Origin: Takifugu bimaculatus
Taxonomy: Eukaryota; Chordata; Actinopteri; Tetraodontiformes; Tetraodontidae
Assembly (NCBI GenBank): GCA_004026145.2
Contig: CP034983.1
Location: 13,425,212-13,489,211, forward strand
Reading direction: 5' to 3'
DNA: 64,000 nt
The position numbers were made by a program, and so were the translations under genes. Below are positions 10,920-25,737 of this stretch, in pieces. Within the stretch, counting starts at the first letter, position 1. Each line of letters begins with the position of its first letter. Under the pieces are notes generated by a model that saw only the letters and a program-made list of their open reading frames with translations, was not told where the DNA came from and searched no databases.

Positions 10920-13900
10920 CCATGAGGATGAGGATGCAGTCGTCAACAGAATATCGTGAGTGAAACTCATCTCTCTGTTTTCTAATATCATGAATAGTAA
11001 CGGGTGTTTATCTGATTTGGCTGATTAGCCCCGAACAGTAAAACATTCAGTAGGTAAATCAATTAAAAATCACTAGTTTCTCCTTTGAGTGTAATTAATT
11101 AGTTAAATGTGATGCTGTCAGGGACAAACAGCCAGATTGACTCACGTTAGGTCGAAGTGCGGTTGAGATATCACGTTTCTGCGCTCCTGTCTGGTGCCAC
11201 GTCCAGCAGCTTTCAGCCCCTCGAAGCCAAAACGGTTCCTGTGGGTCTGGCATAAATAATGGAAAAGCATTTCAGTTAATAAGGTCCTTTAGTGATGCAG
11301 TGAAGTGGGGACCACCGAGCAGATGGTTGGTCCCCTGGGTCCAATCTGGAGAGTCACATCCTCTCAATCTAGTCAAATTACCCCCCACACAGATACAGAC
11401 AGCGCAGGTTTGTAGCTGCAGGACAGGGGCAGAGATGGGACGGATAAATAGGTCAACAATAATAGGATTTATTTTTAAGATAAATATTAGCTGTGCAACT
11501 GTGCTCAAGGCATTTCCCTTTGCAGTCTGTACCTGTGCACCTTCACCCTGGCAGTGTCGGGAGGTGCCGTCTTCCTGCTGCCCTTCTCCATCATCAGTAA
11601 CGAGATCCTCCTTTCCTTCCCCAAAAACTATTACATCCAGTGGCTCAATGGCTCCCTCATTCACGGTCAGTAGCCTCACACGTCACCTGAAAGTAAACCT
11701 GTTTTCAGTTGAAGCATCGATAACGTTCGATTCAGGACCAAATCTTGAACATATTTCTTCTTACAATCTTAAAAGACTAAACTCTACTGCCAACACTGGC
11801 AAATTTAGTGGCGTTAGTATTAAACACCCTTGCTGTTTGTATGGGGTGTGGTGAGTAGTAACACCCACTAGAGGGCACTATAGTCCAAGATTTGCAGGAA
11901 GACCTGACTAGTTTCCAACTCCTTGCTGAAGTTTCATGAGAACTATTTCAACAATGCATAATATTAAGTGGAGATTGCTCTGAAGAAACACAGAAGCCTG
12001 TCTAGTTTAAATTTATAAACATGTTCTCACATGATGTGCGACTCACTAACTTGCTTCCTGATATGTTTGCTGCCTGCAGGTCTGTGGAACCTGGTGTCGC
12101 TGTTCTCCAACCTTTGCCTCTTTATCCTGATGCCCTTTGCCTATTTCTTCTTGGAGTCTGAGGGATTTGCAGGATCGAAAAAGGTGACTTAATTGCATGT
12201 TTAAAATTTATAGTTCCACAATTAGTAACTCACAAAAACGGACATTTGTAGTTTTTGACATAGAAAAACTGCGATGAGCCGTAACCCCATGTCAGTATCA
12301 AATGTGATACTGATATTTACATTAGCTGAAAGGGTAACTTCCTGCATTCAATCACAGAAGAGTTGGAAAATTGAAAAATGCTTCATTTTTTCCCCATCAA
12401 GCCAAAGCGCAGCCGTCAGGGTGGCGGCAGCAGGTGCCTTGTCCTTGCCCTCTCCCTGACTCACGCCACCGACTGTAACCACCGCCGCAGAAAGCTCATT
12501 AACCATGAAAGTCTGAATCTGGACTTCGCCCAGCGCCACATCCTGACAAACCCTTCCAATAAGGCTATAGGCTGCAAACGCTTCAACACTGCTGCATTGG
12601 CCCCACTGATTTAAAGCCTGATTCCTCGTCGCCCCCTCCCCAGCCCACTGAAATAAAACTTCAAAAGGACAGGCTAATAATCGAGTTGTAAGGCTCAGCG
12701 AACTTCCTTGTTTAATTGATTACCTGGCAAAACAAGAGGCCGGGGGCTCGTGTTCCAAAAGTCCATAAAGTTGCAGCAACATGACAGCACAATAGAACCT
12801 CGCAAAACAGAGGGGCAAAGATTTACTTTTAATACACCTCTATCCTGTGTCACAGTTTGAAACCTCTCTGGTTTATGTCTCTTCTGGCCAAAGCACATAA
12901 AAATCAGCCTGTACTGTAGAGGACGGCCGGCTCTTTTCTTGCCCGGCAGGCTAATCTGTTTCGGTTGGACTTCTTCGGCAGAGGGCAGGATGAGGGCCTC
13001 TCCTTTACATTGGTTCTTTTACATTTCAAGACCCTTTCTTGCCACTGATGTTTTCAGAGGAAGCACTGTTCAGTGTTTAGCTGCACTTTCACGTCCATAT
13101 TCTGCATCTGCTGTGGAAGGGGAGGAGGTGACACCCCCCGTGCTGCCTTTAAATTTAAATTAAATCGCTGTTTGCAGAGTAAATCATGCAGCGAACGACG
13201 AGATTAATGTAAAACACAGATCGGAGGTTTTATAACGCAATATTATTCCTTTCTCCAATAACAGACATAAGGTTTTATGTGAAATTGTAACCTCCTGGGC
13301 TAACGCTACACCACGGCGAGGCCCCTATGACTGCGGAAATGAAGCGGATGATGAATTTCACTACTAACGCTGCGAGTCAGCCTTTTCATGTGGCCGTGTT
13401 TACTTTTGACGATGTACTAAAAGACGCCACCAGAATAAAGATGGAAATGTGGATTTTTTTCCCCCTTAATGTTAACTCTTTAGGTCTTCAGAGGCTCTGC
13501 CTCCGAGTGATTAATAGGTTAGCAAATTGTCCAAATTGTGGATGAATCGGTGTGTTTGAGGGTCTTGATGTCAGGTGTTATGATCCAGCTTTATTTGCTG
13601 CTGTAAAATGTCTCGCCTTTTACAGCTTTGCACTCATATTTCGGCATCTCTTGTGGAGTATTTGAGGCTTTTTGGTCCTCCTGGAAAGGGCTTAAAGTCC
13701 TGCATTTGCAGTTTGGAGATGAATTCGAGGGGTTTTTTGTACTGTGATGGCCGTGTGCAGATCACCAGTAGATGGCATTGTAATGGCAACGCCGTCTCTG
13801 TCATCCTTTCTGAGATGATCAACACCCTCTGAAAAAGATTGAAGCCATCAGCACCAGACTTTGTTCACATGTCAGCTGATTACATAATTACATGCGACAG

Positions 13901-16900
13901 TATCAAGTACGGTGGCTCAGAGCTTGTCTTCCTCAGAAACAACCACGTTAGCACAAATGAGCTACTTATTGTGTTGTTTTCTCTCAGTAACGGGTGCATT
14001 TAGCGTGAAGAAAACCACGCAAACGTCCCACTTTTGTATAATTGTATTTTGTGGTGAATAGACTTTTTGCTCTTTCCCTCGCAATTGAAATGTGTTTGAT
14101 CCTGAAACGAGTTGGAACGAGTCTGACCCCCCGAGTGACCCAGCAAAGGGCCAACAGGTTTCATCTGGTGGTTAAAGAAACTCCTCATCAATCTCATCTT
14201 AAGCCCTAACCCGCCAATGATGAGAAGTGTGTTTATTGTGGAGGCGAGGGAGGAGGGCGGAGGAGAACCGTCTCACCGAGCAAACCCCGCGCGGTGTTAC
14301 TAAGATACTCCTCTTTGTTGGAGTCCCACAATGGGGGCCTGGATATTTATTTCAAATCTCCTGCACATGCAGACATTTTTCCCAGGCCTTCTTTCGGGCA
14401 GGGCCAGCCAGAGAATATAAAGTGGTGTTTACATACCTTCCTTTAAGGTCACAATGTCTCCCTAAAGCTGCCTGTTACAATGTTTGTTACCATGGCAACA
14501 TATTAGTTCGAGCCGGGAATTTAAAAAAGAACAAGCGAGTTGCTCAGGATTTCCCCCCCCTTTTCTCCTGACTCAGTTTTTAGACAAAAAAAAGTTGAGC
14601 TGAACCGTTTCTGTACTGGATTTTCAGCGGTCTATATTGGCTCTTTTGATGGGCTCCTGACAGTAAACCCATATTCTTTAATCAGTCTGGCACCTTTTCT
14701 CAAGTAAGAACAAGCCACCACCACCATTGGGCGTCAAATAAACCACCCAAAAGCCGTTTCCTTTCTTTGACTCCTTTTGTGTTGCGACTCATCTGGCGAG
14801 TCCATCTAGAACCCGACAAGGAAACAGGACTTTAACTATCACATTCCAAAACACAGGATACTGGACTTTCATGGTGTGTGTGTGTGTGTGTTTTGTTTTT
14901 TTCCCTGCCAGCACCCCCCAGTTTATACGATACGACGTGATACTGATCATTTTCCATGCTCATGTGTCTTTGGTGCTTTATTGAGAAGTCTTATTAAGAG
15001 CCTTTAGAAGTTGATTGTGCAGCTTTACAGGGGAGTGTCCCTCTCCTCTGCTTTCTGTCTCTGACACGGTCACTGCGCTGTGGCCCACTGGCTGAAGGAT
15101 ACACTAATAAGGTCTCCGGGCATCTGGCATGTCTTTAGCGAAGAAGGAACCCCCCCACCCCCACCCACCCCCGCACTGTTGGCCCTCATTCCGCACGCCT
15201 CTGACAGTAAGCAGAAGGATGATCTGCAGGATGATCTCTGCCACAGCCTGCTGACCCGCCAAAGATTTACGGTGGCAACTAGGAAGCGCTGTTTCTCTAC
15301 CCCTGTCCGATTTTTATGACCCCCCCTCCCTGATGTTTGGTGATTCAGTGCTGCAGTTTCCCAAATATTATCTCCCTCTCTCACACTTGTCCGTCGTTGC
15401 ACAATAGCATTTGAGGTCTGGAGGTGATCTTTCCTGCTGCATTTAGCACGTGACCAAAAGAGCTGGACACTGATTTACGTGGCTGCAGGGTGGCTCTTGG
15501 GCGGCCTGCACATGTATGATTCTATGGCTGCTGGGTGGCTCTCCTGCGCCTGCACATGTATGATTCTATGGCTGCTGGGTGGCTCTCCTGCGGCCTGCAC
15601 ATGTATGATTCTATGGCTGCTGGGTGGCTCTCCTGCGGCCTGCACATGTATGATTCTATGTACGTCCGGCTGCGTGTGAAACAGCTGCTTCTTCGCCGTT
15701 TCTTGGAAGTTTCTCCGAGCTTCTTTGAGCGCAGCTGCAGTTAACCAGCCGCTCGCTCAGTGTCGGTGTGAGGATCAGGGGATGCTTAATATTTCAGAGC
15801 TGCTATATATAGAGGTAGTTACACATTTAGAATATCAGGAATAGAAACTTTCAGCGGGCGCTCTGAATTCCAGGGTGCCGGTCTTTTTTTTTTTTTTTTC
15901 CCCCATCCATTTCCTTTCTGTTCACTTTTTGACGGTTGTGTCTCACTTAATGACATCTTAGTTAGAGGCTCCTATTTTTGTATCATGCGGGATGGACATT
16001 TTTTTTCTGCCCTTGCAGCAGTTGGCAAGGACATACACAAGTATATAGCTCTCTCTTTTTCATGACATGCATATGTATGAATCTGTGGAACCAATTTGGG
16101 CTCACGCTGTCGTCCTTCTCCAGCACAGTCAAGTCACGTCTGACTGTGTTCTTTCAGCCAAGCAGGAACTGGGGTGATAGTAAGGGAGGTGACAAGTGCT
16201 GCTTGCCCTAAATGATCTGAATGGGTAATGATTTGTGTCTTATAAATGATTGAGAGACCTGCCTAAAGGGAATACACCTACAGCATGGCATGGGCAGCTT
16301 GTTAAGGTGGACTGGTGCACTTGAGCGGTCACACGTCCTGCTCCCAGCTTCTGCTCATCAACGCATCCTTAAGAAAGAGCATGTGGGACGTTTTTGAAGT
16401 CCCTGAAAGCATTCCTCTCTCACCTCTCACCTCAGGGGAATGAGCCATGCTCAGACGTTGACTCCTCTCCATCACCAGTCTCTCTCTCTCCCTCACCGTT
16501 GATCTCTCTCTCCATTTCTCTATATCACTCAATCATTCCTTTCCTCACACTATTAATGTTGACAGCATTGAGTGTGTTATTTATCATGCATGGCTGCGGC
16601 CAACGTTAGTTCAGTATAACAGTATTTCTGCTTTTATTTATCTGGAATCCATCAGTTGGATCTGTAATGTTTAAATAGAAATTATAGGGCATTTTGACGT
16701 TACCTGTCGAGAGGCTGCAGTGTGAATCTTGGCCACACTGTGGCACTCCAGACTCTGGTGGTTTTTCTCTTGGCGGCACCAGAAAATACTGCACTCAGGT
16801 ACTGAGACTTTTCCAGAACATCACTGTTGGTGGAGCTGAGCGAGAGAAAAAGAACAAGCATAAATGTTTGTGTTAAACTATCAGTAGACGGGCTGCATGT

Positions 16901-19900
16901 AAAAGAAGGCAGCTGTTAAAATAAGGGATCCGTATAGCGATGTAAAGTGTGCCGATGACAGTCATTAGCTGTCTGAAGGGGTCTTTTCTGGTTTAATCTG
17001 CTGCAGGGAAACCGATTCCTTTCCAAAACGACTTGATTAACAGGGGGCTTTCAAAGAGAGACCTCCCTTATGTACCTGTTGGCAAATATTAACCAGCCAC
17101 TGCACACCCGTTATGTTAGCTGGTAACAAATTGCTCATATGTACCCAATTTAAAGTGCACCCCCAAAGCGGAGAGACCTTGTTATCCCGTGCCTGGTCAC
17201 CTACCTGACATGTGTATCTATCTTAGAGTGCTAGACTGCTTGACTCTTCAGCAGGGGGGGAAATGGAAACTGTGTGAACAGGTAAAGGAGGACTTTATTA
17301 ACCACTCAGCAGTTTGTGACCCGGAAAACCCAAATTACCCCAAAACCTTCTTGTCTGCTCAGCCCAGTACATGACTGTGGTGCTAAGGAGGGCTGCTAAT
17401 CAGCTCCATATGAGGCCTGCTCTTGATCGCAGACAGTAGCTGACCCAGTCAGGCTTCACGCCCCCCACCAAATCCCAGCTTGTCTTTAATTTCACCTCCG
17501 TGACCACCACTGCCTGTTGAACTTACTATTCTTTGTAGACCCTAATCTTTATTTATGTATGGAAGAGGTGTTAGAAACAAGAATCTGTGGCGGCTTTTGT
17601 CTTGTTTTTACACCGCTGAAACTGAAATGCACTTAACGTCGTATACGTGTTCACTGTGTCTCATTTCTTTGCTTGCCAACAACTGTTATTTTTCTTTTAG
17701 GGCATTAAGGCACGCATCCTTGAAACCTTTGTGATGCTCTTCTTGCTGGCTTTACTCATTCTGGGAATTGTCTGGGTGGCATCAGCACTTATTGACAATG
17801 ATGCAGCCAGTATGGAGTCACTTTATGGTAAGATTTCTTTAAAGGACTTTGTCGTTTTCTGTCTCTAAATGCAGTATTTCACAAATTAAATGCATCTTTT
17901 ATGTAAGTACTTTGCAAGCTAACTACCTGTTTTTATATGAATACCCTGCTTGTTACCTCTGCACAACAGTGAATTTGCACATTCCTCAAATCAGGGCCAC
18001 CACAAGATTCACCTTTAACTGATAACGTTATCAGTTTTCATGCTGTTTTGCTCGTCCTGAAAGATTTCAGTGGCCAGTAAAAATGAGCGAGATTCGGTTT
18101 GGATATAGAATAATAGAACAGTGGTGTGTTGTGCACTTGATTCTACTCTAAAACAAGTTAAATTCCTCCATTAGCTTGCAGTGAAGTCACTACAAGATCA
18201 ATGCTTATTCCCCACTAAACTGACAGAATAGCAAATTGGGCACTAGCACAAAGCTAGTCGGTGACGGAGGACATCTAAGGTGTGTGTCTTTGTTTGTATT
18301 CTCCTCAGCCTCGTACTAATCTTATCATTTACGAGAGTGTTATTTGCCACAAGTCTCTCCTTTTTCCTGTCTCGTTACTTGCGATCACTTCCCCTGTCAT
18401 CATTCAACAAGTCCTGAGAGAGAATAATTACAGTAGCCCATTATGCTGCGGCTTTGTGCTGCAGACTGACTGAGAAATGGGAGTGAAGATAAATTCACTT
18501 TGTTATCCTGAGAGTAAATGGCTTAAGATCAGAAATCTCTTTGTTTGGGCCAGTAAAAGCTGCAGGTCTGAGACGCCGTGCCATCTCTCTTCATTAAGTT
18601 ATCTGAATTTGCTGCATTTCTTCCTGTAGATCTTTGGGAATTTTACCTGCCATACCTCTACTCCTGCATTTCACTTATGGGAGGACTGCTTTTACTCTGT
18701 AAGTCGCAACTATTTGTCATCCTGCTATTGCTGAGTAGATTAACCCTGTAAAAACACAATAATCATATTTTATTCCTGTATACTTTTAGTGTGCACTCCA
18801 GTGGGTTTGTCCAGGATGTTCACCGTCATGGGCCAGCTACTAGTGAAGCCAACGGTAAGTGTTCTGCACTTCAATATATCAGTAAAATGACATTTATGGG
18901 GCAGATCATAGATTTGAGCTCTACAGCTCAGATCAGACTGGAGAGACCTCTACAGCGGTCAGCCATTCACATTCACAACAGAGGACTCCAAATACATCAC
19001 AACTCATCCTCCCATCTGCCATTGCTCCGGTCCCACTTTGGGCCTAATTATAACCCATTTCATTTCTTCCTCCTCTGCTCCTTCTCCTTCAGATCCTGGA
19101 GGACCTGGATGAGCAAATTTACTGCATCCATTTGCAGGAGGAAACCCTTCAGAGGAGATTAAACGGTACGTCTCTGGGAGACGTGTTGGCACATTATAGT
19201 GGAGAGGAGGGGTTGACTGCCCTGTTGGGCAGGATGGAGCATACCACACTGGAATCAATTAACATTGAAAGTCCAGCCACGCACACACACCACCTGGCCT
19301 TTCCCCGCTGCCACCTTACTCTTTTTTCTAAAGGGCAAAGCAGCCGCAGACAAGGATCGTACTTTACCTTTAGTAAGTTTGAGCATCCATTGAAGACACT
19401 CAAGTGCTATTGTCACTGTGGCAAAATGATTGCCTCAATTAATGTCAGCCCTAGGATGGTAGTAATAGGATAGAATTCAATCGTGGGTGAAAACCTTTGG
19501 CTCGGTCCTGCGGACATTACAGCAGCCGTTCAGACTTCTAAAAGAAGACCCGGGAGGCTTGCACCGCTCTCTGACAAAAGGAAAGTTAAAACGGGTTAAA
19601 GGAGGTGACGGTCTTATCGCCTTTTAAACCTCAAACTTCCTTTTGCTGTTGCAGCCTCCTGTGTTCCCAAATTCCTTTTTTGGCGTTGAATAATCTCAAA
19701 CAGCAGGAAGTATTTGGGCCAAATTCCAGACCTTACTTTAATATTAACTCAAGCACGCAACCAAGTGTACAGATGCGAGTAAATTAAAAAGAAAAGCATC
19801 CTTTCAAACCGGGGAGGTAAAGGAGATTGCTCACTGATACTGTATGTTTTCAAATGCTACACTGGCCCCCACAATAGACTGCCACCAATGCGTATTCCCA

Positions 19901-22900
19901 ACGCCCAACTTTGAAGTAACTGATAGAGTAATTGTAATCTGTTCCTTACCATCTCCAACACCGTTTGATCCTTACAAATCTCTGGAAGGCCAAAAAAAAA
20001 AAGGCAAACACAACAGGTCAACAAGCTATTATGTGCACATAGGTCAAACTGCAAGACACCTCTACCTGGGAAAACTGTGGGAATTTCCAACTGGGATGGT
20101 AAACGTGAATGTTATGCACATATTGGAACACACCCTGCACATTGACTGGGGCCAGAGCCGTGCTCCTTTGATCTGCTGCGACTGCTAAACAGACAACAGT
20201 TCAAGAACAGTTCACAGGACACACTCCACAGGCGAGCTCTGTTGTCTTTTTGCTTCACCTATGTCCTCTCTGCATACATATTCTCCTCTTACTCAGGCTG
20301 TGTTTGCAGATGTGGGTACTTCAGCCAGATCACTGTTTATATACACATCTGGCCCTTTGTTGTCCTCCCTCTACATGTAATTGCCTATTTGTAACGACAT
20401 TATGAATGTGCTAAATGTTGCATGTCGGATATTTGTGTGTTTTCGTCCTCAAACGTACAAAGCAACAAGCCTGGGCATACCGGTCAAGCTAACGGACCAT
20501 CTTAACTAAGTATTTGAAGACTGTTTCAATCATGTTTTACTTCTCAGACAGATTCTTCAAAGATTAAACAGTTTAATTAAGAAGTCATACATGAATACCA
20601 GCTGATAATGAAGCGAGCTTTTGAAGTTCAGCCTCACTGTGGCATCGCCACATGTCCAATAATGTCCAGCAGAAAGTGAGATATAACAAAGTTCTGTTAT
20701 GTGATACCTTAGGTACAAGGATCTTTGGCATTATGGTCATAGTTTGCATTCATATCCGTCCAAGTTGTCCACCCCGAGACCCTCATCTGCTGATAGCAGA
20801 GCAACAGTGTATCCGTCCTAATGCGGCACAATGACCTTGTCGGTGCCTCTGTTGTCCCAGCATGGTGTTTAGCATTCGTGTGGATGACGTAATTTTCTAC
20901 TGTGCTGAAGGTTGGAGAGGATACATTGAATTATACTGGGCCTTCCTGGCTGCCAGAAGCCTCACTCAGCATCTCTGCCTCGCTGTAACTCAGCCCTTTA
21001 CTTGATGCTGCCAGCAGAAGGAGAAGGATATATTTAACTCCAGTTTAGAATGATGTCATTGAGGTTACTGCAGTTGGAACTCATCATTTCCTCTACAACT
21101 CTTTGCAAGTTATCTAAAGTTTGATCTGCTATTTCCATGGCTCTTAAAGACCTACTTTTCATTTGATAGATGATTTATCCTTCCTGGGTGACAGCGAAGG
21201 CCGTCTTTGAATACATTAGGCACAAATGTGATAGATTACGCAGGTTGACTTCCTCGGGGCAGAGTTTCCCCTTTTCAGCTCCACTGTGTAGAAAAAGAGT
21301 TGCCAAACTGACACTGACTTTTCCTGTTTTGTTGCTCTCTCTTTGCCTTGAGAGTTCAAACTTTCCCTTGCTTAGATCCAAGGACTTATGATTCTCTCGG
21401 TATCTATCTCACCTCTGTTGATTCCTTAAACCCGTCCAGACAGGGCGTGTCATAATAACAGAGGGGAGTAAAAGGTTGCATCAAAGCGATTGGTCCTTCA
21501 CTCCTGTAACAAAGATAAAAGATGGTATTTTTATTGCACGCTAGTAACGGTGTAACACCGAACTAATTGGTCTTGATCTGCCAATCACCCCAGGGGGTGC
21601 AAATGGATACTATTCCACTTTTGGCTCAGAGAGGCACCTCCATAGTGCGTCAAGCTGGAAGGACAACACAGTAAAATAGTAAAATTAGCCTTAAGTGAGC
21701 TGGCCTTGTGGTTTTCCTGGAGAATCCCTTTCTTTCTTCTCTAGACCTTCCAGCCAGTTGTGGCATGCAGGAGACAGCTCCTGACACAAGGGATTATTTT
21801 TACTAGTTGGAGATCACGTTGACATCTTCTGAGAAGGATTACTTGTTGTGATGGCATGGCTTATTAAAGCTAAGCTGAATAACCGTATGCTGAGGTAAGA
21901 CAGCTACACTGTGAAGCTCACACCCACTTAATTAAGATTTCACCTCGTATATTTTCTGATTTGATGGTCTTGGAGCGAGAAAATCAAAAAGGCTGAAAAT
22001 GCTGCTTTCCAACTGAATGAATAGGCTAAGTGGTCTGTCAGAAATGGTTTGCCTGTCAACCTTTAAAGTCTTTTGCTTCTTATTCAAACATCGGAGATTA
22101 AGCAAACTGACTGACACAGAAAATATGTTCTTAGAAGCTCGTAACAGGTTTATTAATCGAACAAAGAGACAATTCTCAGAGAAAAAACTCATAGAAAGTG
22201 GCCATAGATTAATCCGCTAACTGAGATACTGATCAGAAATTTGCCATTGTCTCCAGGGTCATCCATACACCCTTACACCAGAGGCGGCTTTACTCATCAG
22301 CTCAACAAAGAACTTGACAATGTTAGAAATCAGAGGAACAAACTGGGTAAGTATTTGCATTGTGTGACATGATACATGTGAGCCTTGGCGTTACTACGAG
22401 AATCCACGCCAGGAGGATTGATTCTTTAGATATTGCTGACAGGCGACTGCTTTCTCCCCATCTCTCTCAATTTCGTAATTTGGACTATGACCAGGACTGC
22501 CTGATAATTTCCCATCCATTTTAGGATATTATAAATGAAGTCTGAGCCTTTTGGGAAGCAGGGTGGGGGCAGGAGCACAAAGGCACTTAGGATATTGGAC
22601 AAGATGCAAACTTTATATTGTAGCAAGCCTTTTAGTGATGTCATTAATTTAGAAGGATGGTGCATATAAAGTGCACTTGGCAAACTTCTTGTGCAGGCAG
22701 GGTGGGTGCACTTTGAGAACAAGGAGGACTAACAGGGTTGGGAATGGAGAAAGAATGTCAATATGGCAAGGGATGGAGGGCAGAGATGCAGGAGGGGACA
22801 GTGGGTGGCCATAACAGAAACTTGTGGTCTGGAGGCTGTCAACAGTGTCTGCAAACATGAGTGATGAGTGGAAACAGGCAGAAGATGGATTATGCAAGCT

Positions 22901-25693
22901 TGAGGCGTTTCATTTGCCCACCACTTCAGCACGGTCTCAGCGAAATGTCAGGATTTATCGCGGCATTCTTTTGGAATTATCTAGGATTTATTCTTGCATC
23001 TCGTTTTAAAGGTTAGGACATCTATGAGTGATGTGGTCAGACTAACATGTTCTAATTTCCTCTCAGAGAGAAGAAAGAAAGCATCAGGTTGGGAGAAGAA
23101 CGTGCTGTACCCGATGGTGATGCTGATCCTGCTCGCAGGAACGGTACGTGTTCGGGACCAACTTCCGTTATCTTTACCATTAATGATTATCTGCAGCACG
23201 TGCAGCCAGGCTGGTGACCACTAGGATGAATCCCCAACTTCTTCCGTTTTCTTCAAGCGTCAGGGTGTGGAAACGACTTTTAATAGCTGTTTGAGAAGAT
23301 GCTGAAGAGCCACCTGCAACCACTGTGATTTCCCCCAGATTATAGTGTGGCAATACCACTTCTGTCCTCTGATATGTCTGGATATTGCTAAAGGGCCATG
23401 TGAGAGACACGGCACGTGTATCCGACAATTCCCACGTTGTTCAGGCTTTGGGGAGCCTAATGTTGCAGCGTTTTACCATCACAAGATGGTTATTACGCAT
23501 CGCCATACTCACAGATGATCAAGGCGCCCACAATTCAATTATATCATGATACCGGATACTTTGAGGATTTGAATCAATCTTTTTGTTATAGATTTAGCAT
23601 GCACAAACAAATCTTTGTCTTCCTCCCTGTCTGCAGACAATCTCAGTTTTCATGGTGGCGTTCAATATCCTCTACCTTCTTGTGGACGAGACTGCCATGC
23701 CCAAAGGATCCACAGTAAGCCAACTATCCTACTTGAATGTTTGTGTCCACACACATGCACACTAACTGCTGAAGCGCTGGCCTATCAGACCTGTTCCTGG
23801 CATAGACATAAATCAAATTCCGGAAACGCTCAGATGCGTGTTAGAAGAAAAGGCCCGAGCAGATGTTAATCAGGCCCTAGCCTTGTGCCTCTGGTTTTGT
23901 TTTGGGAGGCTCATTGAAAGTCATTTCACAGCAGTGTGCAGATTCAATGAGCTTGCTCTGTGTATCGAGTCCACAGTACATGAACAAGCTGCTTTGCAAA
24001 ACGCCGCCGGGCCAGGTGAAGGGCTCTTGATGTGTGGCAGGCTAACAGAGTGTGGTAGACTCTCAGAGATTGTCATCTCCGCCGCTTAACATGCGATGTG
24101 CTTTAAGCCCTCCTTATCTTGGCTGGAGTGGCAGAGGTGCGCGTGCACTTGCCTGTGTGTCTGTGGTTGCATTCTTGTCTGACCTGGGGCACCATCATGC
24201 ATCCTATCCTCTCCCTCATTTCATTATGTGTTTGAGGGGCCACTGACAGAGTTGCCCGTGACGTTCCAATTATTTTATGAAGCAGAGATGTTTTCTTTGG
24301 CACGAGGCATTTCAGAAAATCCCCCCAAATTATGCTTGTCATGCTTCTTGAAGCTGTCCTCCCTGACAGCATGACCCCACTAAATGGTTTATGGTGGATG
24401 GATGCCACACCTCTGATCTCCCAGCCGTACAAGCAGTGGTGCAGGCAGGGCTCATCCTCCAAAACAATCGATACTGATATGATATCCATCCACTCTGTTT
24501 ACAGTAAACTCTTACAGCGGCATGTTCACAGCCTGGCTGGTCCCAGGTCTGCAGGAGGCGTTGCTCCACCAGAGACTTAAAGGGACTGTGGGAAAGACAA
24601 ATTAGGCCCTGACACACTGATTAGTGCTGCGAGGAGCACAATGGAAGTGCCTTTTTAATGTTTGTCCTCCCTTCCTCCTAACTGAGCAACTGCCTGCACA
24701 GAGCAGATGATGGAGATGTAGGGAGACCAGATTCAGGGATCAGAAGCAGGTAGATAGAGAAGAAGCTGGAGTTAACACAGGGAAAAGAAGCAGAGACCTC
24801 AAGCTTACAGCTATATAAATGCTCACTAAGAAGGACCAATAAAGTTGTTATTACAGTTGCTTCACATTGGTAACAACCACATTTGACTGTATTTTTCTAA
24901 ATGGACCATTATGAGAGGCTGGACAGCATTTTCTTTTTACCTCCACAGTAATGCTGACATGGAAAAGCTAAATGCTTAGATAGCAGCTAAAATGCATCAT
25001 CCAAAAAAATTCAGTTCTGACAGGTTGGGTTATTTCACTTTTAACTATAAGTGTGAAATAAAAACGGAGCAGAACTACAGAAAAAGGTCCAGGCTACGAA
25101 TGTAAAACATTTGTTAACTGTGGCTGAAATTGTGAGCAAAAGTAAATGCTGGGAAGGTGTTGAGGTATACGGCACTGAGCATGCTCATTTGTAGTCTCCA
25201 AATAAAGGCTGTGTACCTCAAGGTAATAGTGCTTTTTTATTACATTTGCAGGGTTTTTATGGCTGCTACTTATGCGATAGCTGGCGGTATTATATGGCGT
25301 GTTAGTGGATGAGGGTGAGTGAAGGGCAGCTGCGTGAAATAGCTGTAAAGCTGAGAAGAGAGAGGGAATTGGGACAGCTTTTGCCTACCTATATATCTGT
25401 GCCTAAATAAATTAAGTAGTAAAATAGAGTATAATACCATTACTCAAAGCACCAGCCTCAGATCAAATGGTCATGACATGAGGCACAGATGTTTGTGTTA
25501 GCACAAGGCTGACAGCCCGGGCTTGCGCAGGTATTGCGAGGTGTTAATCTTACAAGCAACAAATGCAGTGTGTCTGCTGAAAGAGTCATGGCAGGCAGCA
25601 CAAATGAATGCAGCCATACCTCTGCCGACCCCTCCCTCTTTCTCTGTCTTTGACACACAAACAGTGCTTTGAAAGCTAGCTGTCCTGGGCGCA

Positions 25694-25737
<44 letters not shown>

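Larger units (their letters stand above)
12184..17700 (+). promoter_or_regulatory. LMBR1 intron 5, expected host of the ZRS limb/fin enhancer of SHH
   Basis: This 5.5 kb intron is the largest in the gene. It separates the exon ending GFAGSKK from the exon starting GIKARILE, the position called intron 5 in mammals. Established knowledge: the ZRS (MFCS1) lies in LMBR1 intron 5 in mammals and fishes and drives SHH in the posterior limb or fin bud. I cannot align, so the enhancer's borders are not fixed. The intron is mostly unique sequence, interrupted only by a short GT repeat and a 45-bp minisatellite. Confidence 0.6.

Noticed and set aside
12347..12614. Overlapping open frames early in LMBR1 intron 5
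   Set aside because: Short, on both strands, and no conserved-looking residues.
15479..15744. Tandem repeats at 15481-15659 considered as a CRISPR array or coding repeat
   Set aside because: Copies are contiguous with no spacers, in a vertebrate intron. It is a minisatellite.
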